From Torymus aiolomorphi (taxonomy: Eukaryota; Arthropoda; Insecta; Hymenoptera; Torymidae): a stretch of 64,000 nucleotides of DNA. Positions 13,228 to 22,370 of this stretch are shown here, piece after piece (within the stretch, counting starts at the first letter, position 1; each line of letters begins with the position of its first letter). The DNA is taken from the NCBI GenBank assembly GCA_036365515.1, contig CM070874.1:211476297-211540296 (forward strand), in the 5' to 3' direction. The notes under the pieces are model-generated. The model was given only the letters and a program-made list of their open reading frames with translations. It was not told the origin of the DNA and did not search any database. The position numbers were made by a program, and so were the translations under genes.

Positions 13228-13577
13228 TCAAGAGGTCATTAACTCAAGTGTTATGTAAACAGTAGCTGCACAGTAGCTAATGACCCATGTAAGTATGTGT
13301 TAATGACCCCATTGTTTTGAAAACAGCTACTGTTTTGCTACTGTATTTGTAAACAATGGGTCCATTAACACATACTTACAAGGGTCATTAGCTACTGTGC
13401 AGCTACTGTATACATAGCACTAATGACCTATGTAAGTATGTGTTAATGACCCCATTGTTTTGAAAACAGCTACTGTTTTGCTACTGTATTTGTAAACAAT
13501 GGGTCCATTAACACATACTTACAAGGGCCATTAGCTACTGTGCAGTTACTGTATACATAGCACTTGAGTTAATGACA
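13228..13577. mobile_element. Palindromic MITE with tandemly doubled core
   Basis: The outer ends are inverted: GAGGTCATTAACTCAAGTG at the left, CACTTGAGTTAATGACACC at the right. Inside, a ~175-bp palindrome (CAGTAGCTGCACAGTAGCTAATGAC..., centred on AAACAGCTACTGTTT) is present twice head-to-tail. The two cores differ at only a few sites, so the doubling is recent. No ORF. Confidence 0.75.
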
Positions 13578-13614
13578 CCGCCGTGTCACACGGTCGCTAT
13601 ACCTGCCCCACTAC

Positions 13615-13615
<1 letters not shown>

Positions 13616-13657
<42 letters not shown>
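13616..13657. repeat. (GA)n microsatellite
   Basis: About 20 uninterrupted GA units. Confidence 0.97.
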
Positions 13658-13660
<3 letters not shown>

Positions 13661-14117
13661 TTTGTGTGCTGCGGCGACCTTCTCCACAGGGGTCCCCAGC
13701 GTCTAAAGCATCGAGAATCGTTTGTATACGTGATAGAGTTAGTCGCCCTGAAAAGGGCCGCTTTCTTTTTTGTGTTAAGTTTTAATTATATCGTGAATAA
13801 CCTTGTTTACTGGGAAAGGAACTGGTATTGGTGGAAAAAGATTTATACCGTGAGGAATCTTTATCAGTCGACGACGAATAATCTTTCGTTTTTTTATCGA
13901 TGAGAGGTTGTTTTTTCTCCTTGTCAGACTTCTGCTTGCTGAATGGTGGACCCATGATGTGTGCTCGGTGAAGGTTGCAGGCCTTCTGTTTTATCACATC
14001 CCTCTACTATTAGCTTATATCTAAGCGCAAGTGACTGGTGGTGGTGGGAGGGAGCAGGAGTGGTGGCGGAGTAGAGATATGAAGTAATGAAGAAGGCAAT
14101 TAAATTAAAATTTGTAT

Positions 14118-14990
14118 TTATTGATTATTAACAGTCTCGTATTCGTATACATCTTTTTCTAGGATCAGTAAATAAATACTACGTATATCTATAAATAGTC
14201 TATCAATGTTCGTACTACCAAAGTCTGAATGAATCATACGGTTTTTTACATCAGTTTTTAATTCGTCTTTTTGCTCGTCAAAAAGTTTAACAAATGTGTT
14301 CCCGTCAATTTCATGAATTTTCTCGTCGCCGCTGTTCACATCGGTTTTCAAGCTTTCAACTATTACATCATAAATGATATTAATGTACGTAGACATATTC
14401 TCTAATTCACGAAGCCGAAACTCGATACACTCGCGCATGCTTCTTAATATTACAAATGTACGACGCAACATCACTACACTTGGTAAACTCACGACTTTTT
14501 TCTTCTTTTTCGGTGGTTCTCCATCGTCGTTGTTGTCGCAGTCGTCAGCTGTATCGATGGGTCTGGTGATTGACTCTGTATCCATACGTAAGCCATCAGT
14601 GGTGTCCCAATCTTGCGCCTCGTACAGATGCCGTTGACCACGTAATGACACAGGTTCCTTTGTTTTGCTTTTCTGAGTGATTGCCACAGCTCTCGAGCTA
14701 TAAGCAGTGGTCAAATCAATCTCGTGTTGAGCTAGGCCGATTTTTCTAAAGTCCCGCTTGTGGGCGTGTAGATGGTACATTATTGCTGGAAAATGTGTTG
14801 TGAATTCCTCCCATTCGGCGCTATCCATTGTTATGTATCTATGTGGTGAAGTATCGCCGCCCAATTGAATCACTGTACGAAAATGGTCACCGTAATATTG
14901 CAGACCAATTTATGCAAATTTCGTGTGGGACTTATTGAGTGCGTAACTTGTGTTAAAAAGCAAGTTTTGCGGTATCTCGTCTTGGTTCAT
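14118..14990 (-). pseudogene. Polinton-associated ORF, possibly PC4-like, with one in-frame stop
   Basis: The likely start is the ATG at 14,990-14,988. A single in-frame TAA at 14,912-14,910 interrupts codon 27, after which the frame stays open to 14,118 (about 290 codons in all). The segment after the stop has the pattern of the PC4 transcription-coactivator fold: an IQLGGD strand, RYITMDSAEWEEF, then a helix. This is a resemblance only, without a database check. A lysine-rich nuclear-localisation-like stretch (PPKKKKK) lies about 120 residues into the downstream part, followed by an amphipathic region. It sits last in the gene series, 1.3 kb beyond the capsid gene. It could be a replication or transcription accessory protein; function unproven. 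Confidence 0.6.
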
Positions 14991-16332
14991 TTTGAAGCAG
15001 TCGTCACAAACTTTTTTTTTTTTTAAAGAAATACTAATGCACTGGTAAAGATGTCGTGTTCTCGGAGCTGCTGATGCTGCAGTGAGCTCTAACAGAATGA
15101 AGCAGTGGTGTCGTATGTGGGCGAGTGCACTTTGTGTAAAGAAATACTGTGATGCTGACTGCTGCTGCTGCTGCTGCTGCTGGTGCGGTGTGTTCTACTA
15201 GACTGGCGCAACGTCACTGCTAGCGCTATTCGTTTGGCTGTGTACCCCCCACTATGCCGATATGTGGGTGGTGGGGGCGGCGGCGGCGATGGCGCGCGAG
15301 CACGACCAACGAGAGCACTGTTACGTGTATGACGTAGAGTGTCGTGTGGCAGGGGGACTATGTGACGTAAAACGTTTCGAGAAAAATATAGATTTATGGT
15401 TATGATTGTATCCGATAACAGTGGAAATCGTTTCTAATTACTTGTCGTCACACTATGAATGCGTCAATCATGTACTCTCGTGAAAGATTTTTATGGCTTT
15501 CGTGAGAAGGAAATGCGTGCCGCGACATGTAACCGATAACAGCGGTAACCTAAACACTCCACACAACCGCTATGAACGCGTCCATTGTTCAGCGAGTTTT
15601 AACAGGCAGTTTCAAGAGGGGGGTGCTCTCGATGACGCCTGTGGAGATTTTAAGAGTCAAAGTGTATACACTGATAAATTTTTCACGTGAATGCGTTCTT
15701 TGTTCAACGGTTTTTAAGAGGAGTGCAGTTTAAGTTACGCGTAAATGTGTATATGATGATAAATTTTTCACGTATAAGCATTTTGAATACTCTCTCGCGG
15801 GAGGAAAATGAATTTAACTTTTTTTCAGGAGTGGGAAAAATGAAAAAGGTCTGTAAATGAAAAAAGTGATTTGGGTAAAATTTTTTTATTCAATCAAACT
15901 TACAAACTATGAATACATAAATGTGGAAAGAAACAAAAACTTACAATCTTCGAATACATATGGTTTAGCCGAGCGACGCTTAAAATTAATTACGGATGCA
16001 TAATAGTGCACACGAATCGCAGCTGATTCATGACAGAGCAAACAGCTCTTTTTCAGTATTAAGTTAAAATATACACACATACACACGCAATATATATTAG
16101 CTTACAAATCTAGGTCCAAAGTAATTTAAACAGCAATGTAAAATGTATCTTAAAGTGTGCGTGTGTAAGAGAAAAAGCGAACTGATGTGTGAGAGCTGTG
16201 CAAGTCTGCGTCAGAGTGCACGTACCCCCACCCACTTTTCTACGCATACAGTAGTGCCACCAACACGCAGCGTCATGTAGCGACCTGTCGCTGGCGATAA
16301 GCGGGAGCCTTCTGCTGCTGCTGCTCTATCAC
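14991..16332. other. Polinton intergenic region
   Basis: About 1.3 kb between the capsid gene and the last ORF, where complete Polintons usually carry further genes. It holds a (CTG)n run (15,157-15,183), a G-rich stretch (15,250-15,300) and partially repeated blocks (CCGATAACAGYGG near 15,411 and 15,532; GATAAATTTTTCACGT near 15,673 and 15,756). The 65-codon plus-strand ORF here is not convincing. Confidence 0.5.
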
Positions 16333-17666
16333 TTAGGCGCTGAAATCCGTTAAAATTTGTCGAGTGGAGTCGATTTCAAGAACGTTATCGTACTCTGCGT
16401 AAACAATGCAGTTTATTGTAACTGTTGGCGCCGTCTCGAAGCCCACTTCAATGCGTACACTGCCTGAGCGTACGAGATTCCAATGAGAGTGGCAGTGCGC
16501 TGATAAATCGGGCGTGAGATCGAATGCCGTAAGAAAATGACCCATTGAATAGTTGTAACGGTTTATGCCTAGGCCCTCGTTGAGAAAATGTATTCCGGTG
16601 CCTGTGTAGAGTGTTTGGAATGTCTCGATAAAAGCTGTAGCGGTGCCTGTAAAATGAGGCTGTAATGGTTTGCTCGGTATTTGAACCCCATCGATATATA
16701 TCGAGAGATAATTTATGTCAAAGTGTTGAAAGTTGAATGGATTGAGCGCACGATTTCCATTGAACGCTCTGTTATCGACGAAACCGATTATTATACGTTT
16801 CGGCAGTTGGCCCAGAATCGCATTATCGATGCTATCACCTAGTATACCAGTGTGAAGCGTAAATGTTTTCACTTCGACGCGTGTAATGGGATATTTGGCT
16901 GTGGCTTTGGCCAGTGTATTGGCGTGTGCGATCAAAATACCCGGATTTATTTTGACACGGCGAACTATGAGAGTAGCTTCTTTTATTTTTATTCCGAAGC
17001 GCCCGTCGTTTGTGGAATCCATCAGGCAAAATGCATCCTTGCTACGCACCAGTCGCACTCTCATTTCGACACCATTGATGAGCATTTTATCCTGATTAAT
17101 CAAGTCGCAGTGCGGATGACCAATCATATCGAATGCTTTTCCGTCTTTCGTAAAATATTGCCTGTGATTGAGGCCTTTGTTCGCTCCGACTCCGCGATTT
17201 TCCGGTGCACCCTCCATACAGCCGTGTGTATCATCGTACCAGAGGCTCGCTGTGAGATGAGATTCTTTGGCCGCGGGGGAATAGCTCAGCAATGACTCTA
17301 TGTAAGCTCTGTACGGGTACGCGTTGTTGGGCGGTGACGCAAGCTTTTGATTGAGAAAAATATCAATTTGATTGAACATTGAATGTAAAACGTTGTTTAC
17401 GGGGCCAACTTTTAGATTTGTGTCGGGCTCCTCGACGGGCAATATTTGTGCCTTGACGAAGAGCATAGTGTGCGCGAGGTCGATGTAATGCTCGCTGGCG
17501 CTGGGTACGACGAATTCGATGGGTGCATCACTCTCATCGGTGATCGAAGAGACGGGCTTATAGTTCAAAAACTGCTCCCTTCGATGGAGGTTTGAGTAGC
17601 GGGGAGGGTGAAAAGGTCGAGTTCGCTCGACATACACTCTGACGAGTGAGAGTGCAAGAAAGCCAT
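16333..17666 (-). pseudogene. Polinton major capsid protein (double jelly-roll), one frameshift
   Basis: The main frame (17,637-16,333, 434 codons) matches the insect 'F54H12.2-like' family, now known as the Polinton/adintovirus hexon. Recognisable segments include the N-terminal 'APIEFVVPSASEHYIDLAHTM', a central stretch with the NRGVGANKGL turn, and a C-terminal tail ending shortly after 'AEYDNVLEID'. The frame has no ATG at its 5' end. The family-typical start (MAFLHSHSSEC-like) lies in another frame at 17,666, and the two frames meet at an A5 run (17,567-17,571). A one-base indel there explains the break. The double jelly-roll fold would form the capsid shell. Next upstream is the core-protein gene, 10 bp away. 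Confidence 0.88.
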
Positions 17667-17675
17667 TTTTAAGAT

Positions 17676-18188
17676 TTACTTTGGTCCAAAAATATCGTTA
17701 ATGGGGCGAAAAGTCGGGGTTTTGCGCTTTCTCTTGCTTACTTTACGAGTTCCATGCGACGCAGTGGGCAATTTTTTTTTCTTACGTTTGGATCGCGAGG
17801 TACGAGCGGTCGCGCGTGCCTTTGTCGACTGACGCGGCCGTTTGATGCGGCTTGTAGTTTTATAGCCCGAACCCTTCATGATTTCTGTAATTTTCTCGGC
17901 AGCTTTTCTGTTGAGATGCCTCCTCGATTCTCCGACTCTCGATTTTATGGCCTCCTTGAAATTGACACCATTGTTTGCGACATCGTCTATGATTTTCATA
18001 CCTGCGCGCAAGGTCTCTTTCCCGACCGCCTTAGCGCCACTCCTGACGTATGGAAGAATACGGCGAAAGAGACCCCCCAGCCAAGAGCCGATGCCACGCC
18101 CTCTCTGAAAGGGTGCGCCAGCGAAAACGTTTCTCACACCGCCCCCGCCACCTATCTGCTCATCGTAGTATCTAGTGCAATGAGACAT
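17676..18188 (-). CDS. Polinton basic core protein (adenovirus pX/pVII-like)
   Basis: 170 codons with a genuine ATG. A glycine-rich N-terminus (QIGGGGGVRNVFAGAPFQRG) leads to a short hydrophobic stretch with GSWLGGLFRRILPYV. The C-terminal half is very rich in Lys/Arg with several RKRK-type clusters. This layout matches the small basic virion proteins placed between penton and hexon in adintoviruses and Polintons, thought to condense DNA or lyse membranes. The stop lies 10 bp before the capsid start, and the start is directly after the penton stop. Intact as far as can be seen. Confidence 0.8.
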   Translation of the reverse strand: MSHCTRYYDEQIGGGGGVRNVFAGAPFQRGRGIGSWLGGLFRRILPYVRSGAKAVGKETLRAGMKIIDDVANNGVNFKEAIKSRVGESRRHLNRKAAEKITEIMKGSGYKTTSRIKRPRQSTKARATARTSRSKRKKKKLPTASHGTRKVSKRKRKTPTFRPINDIFGPK

Positions 18189-18189
18189 C

Positions 18190-19002
18190 TTAACGACTTC
18201 GTCTGAAATGGAGTGTCACGGTCAGCGTACCGTACTCGAATGGAATGCGCTGCCCGTACTGGTCTCTTATATCGATGATAATATTGTGAAAATTGTGATA
18301 GAGAAGGGGTATGTAGTGAGTGGGTGTGAAACGCTGCACAGCACTGCAGCCGTATTTGAATTTTGAGTTATCCAAGGAAACGATGCGCAAGAGGGCGGCC
18401 TGTGTGTCCCCCACTGTGTAGGGCTCACAAATATCTGTATAAACGTACAGATGGTCAGGTATTGCACGAGAAAGCGAGGCTGGCCTCTCAGCTACAATTT
18501 CTCGCAGTGCGCCATGGTTAAAGGTTGTAAACAGAGTTTTTTTCCCGGGTTCGTCATCGAAGCCAAAAATGCGCATAATTTTGTCATTGAAATGAGTCGC
18601 ATGTGGCTGTTGACAGTCGCACTTGCGTCTGATGGCATAATAGCCATTGCTCTCCTTTACGGGTTCAAGCATGTGATGCTTAAAAGTGTCATTCGAGTTG
18701 TTTATGGCGTCTGCCAGCTGTTGGAGAGAGTCGTAAATGCCGACTGGAAAATGGCAGAATGTTTTCTCAGTCTGTTCGTTGTCGTCCACGCTGTACGAAC
18801 TAAAAGTGTAAAAGGCGTCATTGTCTTGAAAATGCACGATGCTACAGGGTACGTGAATTTCCACCAGTCCAACGTGCCACTCTCCGTGTAATTTGATCTC
18901 GTGAGGCAAGTGTGTGGTGAAACAGCTGGTCGTGTTATCGGAAAAGTAAGACATACTGCTGTTGCTAGGCAGTACCATGTAAAAATCTTCTTTCGGGTCC
19001 AT
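18190..19002 (-). CDS. Polinton penton (minor capsid) protein
   Basis: 270 codons from the preferred ATG at 19,002. An in-frame ATG exists at 19,056 but would overlap the integrase gene, and the family usually begins at MDPKEDFYM with the conserved 'LPSNSSMSYF' just behind. Further family features are the tryptophan segment 'HGEWHVGLVEIHVP' and a conserved C-terminal tail with 'HNIIIDIRDQYGQRIPFEYG'. It is a single jelly-roll-type minor capsid protein that would fill the capsid vertices. It lies between the integrase and core-protein genes, nearly without spacing. No frame break seen. Confidence 0.85.
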   Translation of the reverse strand: MDPKEDFYMVLPSNSSMSYFSDNTTSCFTTHLPHEIKLHGEWHVGLVEIHVPCSIVHFQDNDAFYTFSSYSVDDNEQTEKTFCHFPVGIYDSLQQLADAINNSNDTFKHHMLEPVKESNGYYAIRRKCDCQQPHATHFNDKIMRIFGFDDEPGKKTLFTTFNHGALREIVAERPASLSRAIPDHLYVYTDICEPYTVGDTQAALLRIVSLDNSKFKYGCSAVQRFTPTHYIPLLYHNFHNIIIDIRDQYGQRIPFEYGTLTVTLHFRRSR

Positions 19003-19019
19003 ACTTGCTCGCTGTTTTT

Positions 19020-19327
19020 CTACGAAATGCTCTCGAGTTGACTGACGTTCACCCAAGAATTAAATTTATCGGGATAGCCTAACCACTTGACGAGCGCTTG
19101 TTTGTTGGCGCCGCGACCTTTCGTGCGTACGATACGCTCGATTTTGAAGCTCTTATCGTCAGCCAGACGATCTTGCCCGACCAAAACGAGCTCTTCGTTG
19201 TAAAAGAATCCGTCGATTATTTCCCCGTTCAAGTCCGCCAATACGTACGTGTACAGTCCTTGTCGCGGTGATACGCGTATTATCTTGAAAATCTCCTCGA
19301 AATAAATATTACACAGTGTGTTACTTT
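19020..19327 (-). pseudogene. Polinton integrase, C-terminal chromodomain fragment
   Basis: Only the last ~100 codons remain. They open with 'EEIFKIIRVSPRQGLYTYVLADLNGE', typical of the SH3-like region after the catalytic core in Polinton integrases. A chromodomain follows (VLVG...FKIERIV, then ALVKWLGYPDKFNSWV) and ends at 19,020. The catalytic DDE core is missing because the reading frame closes at 19,328 and the sequence changes to low-complexity AT. In the intact element this protein inserts the DNA and the chromodomain guides site choice. Confidence 0.82.
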
Positions 19328-19418
19328 ATTTGATTTGAGATAGAGATGATTATTTATTTATATATTAATATTTATTTATATTAACATATATATATATATA
19401 TATTTTAAAACAAATTAC

Positions 19419-19476
19419 TTTGTTCGTCGCCGATCTGAACTTCTTTCTCTGGTGTCTTGTTGCCTTTTTCTGACAT
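19419..19476 (-). CDS. gag exon 1 of copia-like fragment
   Basis: It starts ATG at 19,476, encodes MSEKGNKTPEKEVQIGDEQ, and ends at a GT donor after ACAAA. The same short exon with the same donor context occurs in the full copia element (26,045-26,099, ending VGAVDEQ). Only part of the intron remains before the truncation. Confidence 0.6.
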
Positions 19477-20516
19477 ACTGAATCCTCTTTCTCCTTATTT
19501 GCAATCTGAACTTCTGAGGTCTGAAATGCCAAATATTTATTCTGAATTATATTCCTATTATTTGTTTATTTATATTGTTGCTTCTCCCTGTACTAGACCG
19601 CACAGCAAGTCTAGTAAGTTCGAAGCTAGTCGTTACTTCCGTGTATATCGTTTCCGCGTTCGTGCTCCCTCCGAACGTGACGTCATGTACAGCAATGACG
19701 CCAATAGTGTCAGAGAAATGGCCGTGCACTTACACGGTCCCGATAATTCACAAAGTTGCAACGACTTTACATGAGGGCAAGAATTCTCTGTACAACAGTA
19801 GCATCTACGCCTCATGTCGTCATTACAGTGTTTTATTTCACGTCTGAATTTTCTTCTGAGAATTGTGTTTGTGTGTGCGTGTGCGCGCCTTTCTGAGAAA
19901 GAAAATTCTTATGTTTAAGAAATATCATCTGACGCTTTCTCCGCGTTTCGTCTCTGTGTGTGTGCTTCTGTGTGAATGTACGCACTTAGCTGATAGAAAG
20001 CTTTAGTTTAATCAAAATGGCGTCGGATTTTGTCGTCGCGTCTCGACCGCGTGTTAGCGTGTCCGTACGTGCACGCTGCGCGTGCACGCCGCGTGTTTTT
20101 CACTGTAGTTTTCTTTCTCTCTCCGAATTTAACTCTTAATATTCATATACACAGCGCGTACTTACAATTTTGCGCCAGCACCACACTTTTTCACTTTTAC
20201 ATCACACTTAATCGCTCCTCACGCCCGGTCAAAATCTCGTCTGGCTTTGCGTCTTAATAGATTTTACTCTGAATTCTTAATCTTAAATTTCTGAAGTTAG
20301 TCTTAGTTATTCCTTTCAATTTGCTATATTATTTAATCTAATGCAAGAGAGCTATTTGTCGCGTATTCTAAATTAACTGTTTGTACGTCTAAAAAAACTT
20401 ATATCTGAAAAGCGGTCAGAGACTCAACATGGCCGCGTCTTTAGGTTAACCTCGCATACAAGACAGGTACTCACCAATCTTCTTCTGCGTGTCTGCCTTC
20501 AAAAAACAGCGTGGCC

Positions 20517-20528
20517 AAGCCCATAACC
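20517..20528 (-). other. Primer-binding site (half-tRNA type)
   Basis: GGTTATGGGCTT follows the LTR directly. This is complementary to the anticodon region of initiator tRNA-Met, the primer used by copia-type elements. Confidence 0.7.
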
Positions 20529-20762
20529 TGTTGGAGTGGGTATACAAATGAGGAGGCCAAAACACTATATAAAACAATAAAACTCTTTATTGAGGCTTCT
20601 GATATTTTAAGTTGGTGGCACAGGGTGTAGCGAAGGTGATGCGTCTGTATCGGTCGGCGCGTGGCGCCCTCCCATCGTCGCTGTGGAGCCGCGCTCAGCT
20701 ACCCGCTGCGTTGTGCACGTAGCGGCCTGCTACATGCGTGCTCTCGAAGCACATTTCTTACA
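20529..20762 (-). repeat. LTR of copia-like fragment
   Basis: The minus strand starts TGTAAGAAATGTG (possibly 2 bp earlier) and ends CACTCCAACA. It contains TTTATTGT-type polyadenylation-like sequence. GC-rich in the U3-like half. Confidence 0.7.
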
Positions 20763-21560
20763 CAATTAACTAAAATAATGCGTCAACAAAACGACACAAA
20801 TTTTATAAAGGCTTTAAACAATTTAGCTACAAATAACATAACAGAAAATGATATATCATTGTTTAACTCAAGAATAACTGATGAAAACAATATTCCTGAA
20901 GAAGCTATTAAATTATTTGGTGAAAATAAGTTTCTTGACGAATATAATGCAAAAAAAATCAACAATCATCTAGGCATAACTTACAAATCAAAATCAATAG
21001 ATTCTGTACCTGAATCTGTTTCTGAAAAAACCAAACAGTATCTTTTACAATCATTTCAAAATAAAAAGAGACAAGAATGCGGAGCACTAAGCGCTGAAGT
21101 AATGTTGAAAATTGGAATAAAATATATGATCACAACAAATATTGATGTTGAAGACGGCTTGGTTAATGGAGCTTGCGGTATTTTAAAACATATTACATTC
21201 AATGAAAATAAGACACCAAAAATAATTTGGTTAAATTTTGAAGAAAACATTAAAATAGGATCAAAAATTAAAAATAAATATAAAGATATTATGAATAATT
21301 TAAAAATAGATTTGAATTTGATTCCAATATCTGCAATAGACATAATTATAAATACAAAAGAAAATTATCAAATAGTTAGAAAACAAATACCAGTAATACC
21401 AGCTGAAGCTATAACAGTTCATAAAGTCAAGGTCAAACTTATGATAAAGTTTGTATAGATTTTACAAAGTTTACTAAATTTAAAAGTAGGTCATTATTTT
21501 ACGTGGCGTTAAGTAGAGTTAGGCAATTATCAGATTTATATATAATTGTCAAATTTCAAA
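20763..21560 (+). pseudogene. Helitron SF1 (Pif1-like) helicase, C-terminal part
   Basis: The reading frame enters from the copia LTR with LTKIMRQQND, a segment typical of Helitron helicases. It continues through 'FNSRIT', 'IKYMITTNIDVEDGLVNGACG' and the motif V/VI region. A one-base frameshift lies near 21,428 in the stretch that should read SQGQTYDKV. The helicase then continues in the other frame to FYVALSRVRQLSDLYI (motif VI, near 21,500-21,545). The ATP-binding N-terminal motifs are missing. In an intact element this 5'-3' helicase unwinds DNA for rolling-circle transfer. Confidence 0.82.
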
Positions 21561-21599
21561 CTTTAAATAAAACAAAATATGATGAAACAACAAACGTAA

Positions 21600-22360
21600 T
21601 AATGAATAATTTGAAATTAAACAAAAATTTAAAATTATCATTTACAAAATGTATTCAAGAAAATGAACTTATAATAATTTATCAAAATATTAGATCTTTA
21701 AATAAAAATTTCGATTACATTATTAATGATCACTGGTATTATCAAGCCGATATTATGATATTTTGTGAAACGTATACAAAAGATTCAGATACATTTGAAA
21801 TCAATGGATATAACATCATATATAGATCTGACAGTAACGTAAAATATTCTAAAGGGATTATTTGTTTTGCTAAAAAAGAAATACATTATTAAAAATGTTA
21901 CTTATAATAAAACTAACATGTTATATCATCTTGATATGGTCATGTTAAAAATAAATAACACGTACATTTTAACTGGATACAAATCACCTGCCGTTGACAA
22001 GCAAACATTTTCAAATCATTTTAAAACATTTGAAATAAATAAATACAACAACAATAAATTTATTATAATTGGAGATTTCAATTACGATGCTTTTCTAGAA
22101 AATAACTTTATAGAAAAATATTTAACTCATCAAAATTTTAAAAGAGCACTTCCAACAAAAATTTCGACTACAAATTTTAACACTCAAATAGATATTATTT
22201 TTATAAATAAAGAAAATAACCATTTTAAAGCTGGAGTGTACGAAACTTACTTCTCAGATCATAAACCAATTTTCGTTGGTTTATCTGATGATAATGGAAA
22301 AAATAAAACTAATGAAACTTTCATAAATGACATTGATAATCATAATATTAATAAAAATAT
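21600..22360 (+). pseudogene. Helentron EEP (apurinic-like) endonuclease domain, frameshifted
   Basis: It follows the helicase directly. Endonuclease/exonuclease/phosphatase motifs appear in order: IYQNIRSLNK, the glutamate motif FCETY (~21,763), GDFNYD (~22,071), TQIDIIF (~22,185) and the terminal SDHKPI (~22,255). All the catalytic residues I expect are present. One frameshift in the A-rich stretch 21,867-21,892 breaks the domain, and the frame then closes at a TAA (22,368-22,370) in the linker to the USP module. Such domains are typical of Helentrons and non-LTR retrotransposons. Here the helicase context argues for a Helentron. Confidence 0.82.
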
Positions 22361-22370
22361 AAATAAATAA

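Larger units (their letters stand above)
14100..19330 (-). mobile_element. Polinton/Maverick remnant
   Basis: All five genes lie on the minus strand in Polinton order: integrase C-terminus, penton, basic core protein, major capsid, then a small ORF. DNA polymerase B, packaging ATPase, maturation protease and the catalytic integrase core are absent from the window. No terminal inverted repeats or 6-bp target duplication were found. The right edge (near 19,327) is a truncation into AT-rich DNA joined to a copia fragment. The left edge is uncertain. Local GC content is clearly higher than in the flanks. Confidence 0.85.
19390..20762 (-). mobile_element. Copia-like retrotransposon, 5' end only
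   Basis: Minus-strand order: LTR (20,762-20,529), primer-binding site, ~1-kb leader, first gag exon and the start of an intron, then truncation near 19,390. The leader resembles that of the full copia element at 24,784-32,358 (for example the shared CCGCACAGCAAGTCTA segment near 19,600 and 25,935), but the LTRs differ. It is therefore a related, distinct family. It interrupts the Helentron helicase frame at 20,763. Confidence 0.75.

Noticed and set aside
13782..13997. 71-codon minus-strand ORF next to the Polinton
   Set aside because: Lys/Ser-rich and could be a small Polinton gene, but I see no family feature and the element's edge is uncertain.
13990..14110. Polinton terminal inverted repeat at the left edge
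   Set aside because: No matching inverted copy near 19,330 and no 6-bp duplication could be found.
16852..18891. Plus-strand ORFs of 69-150 codons
   Set aside because: Shadows of the Polinton capsid, core and penton genes on the minus strand.
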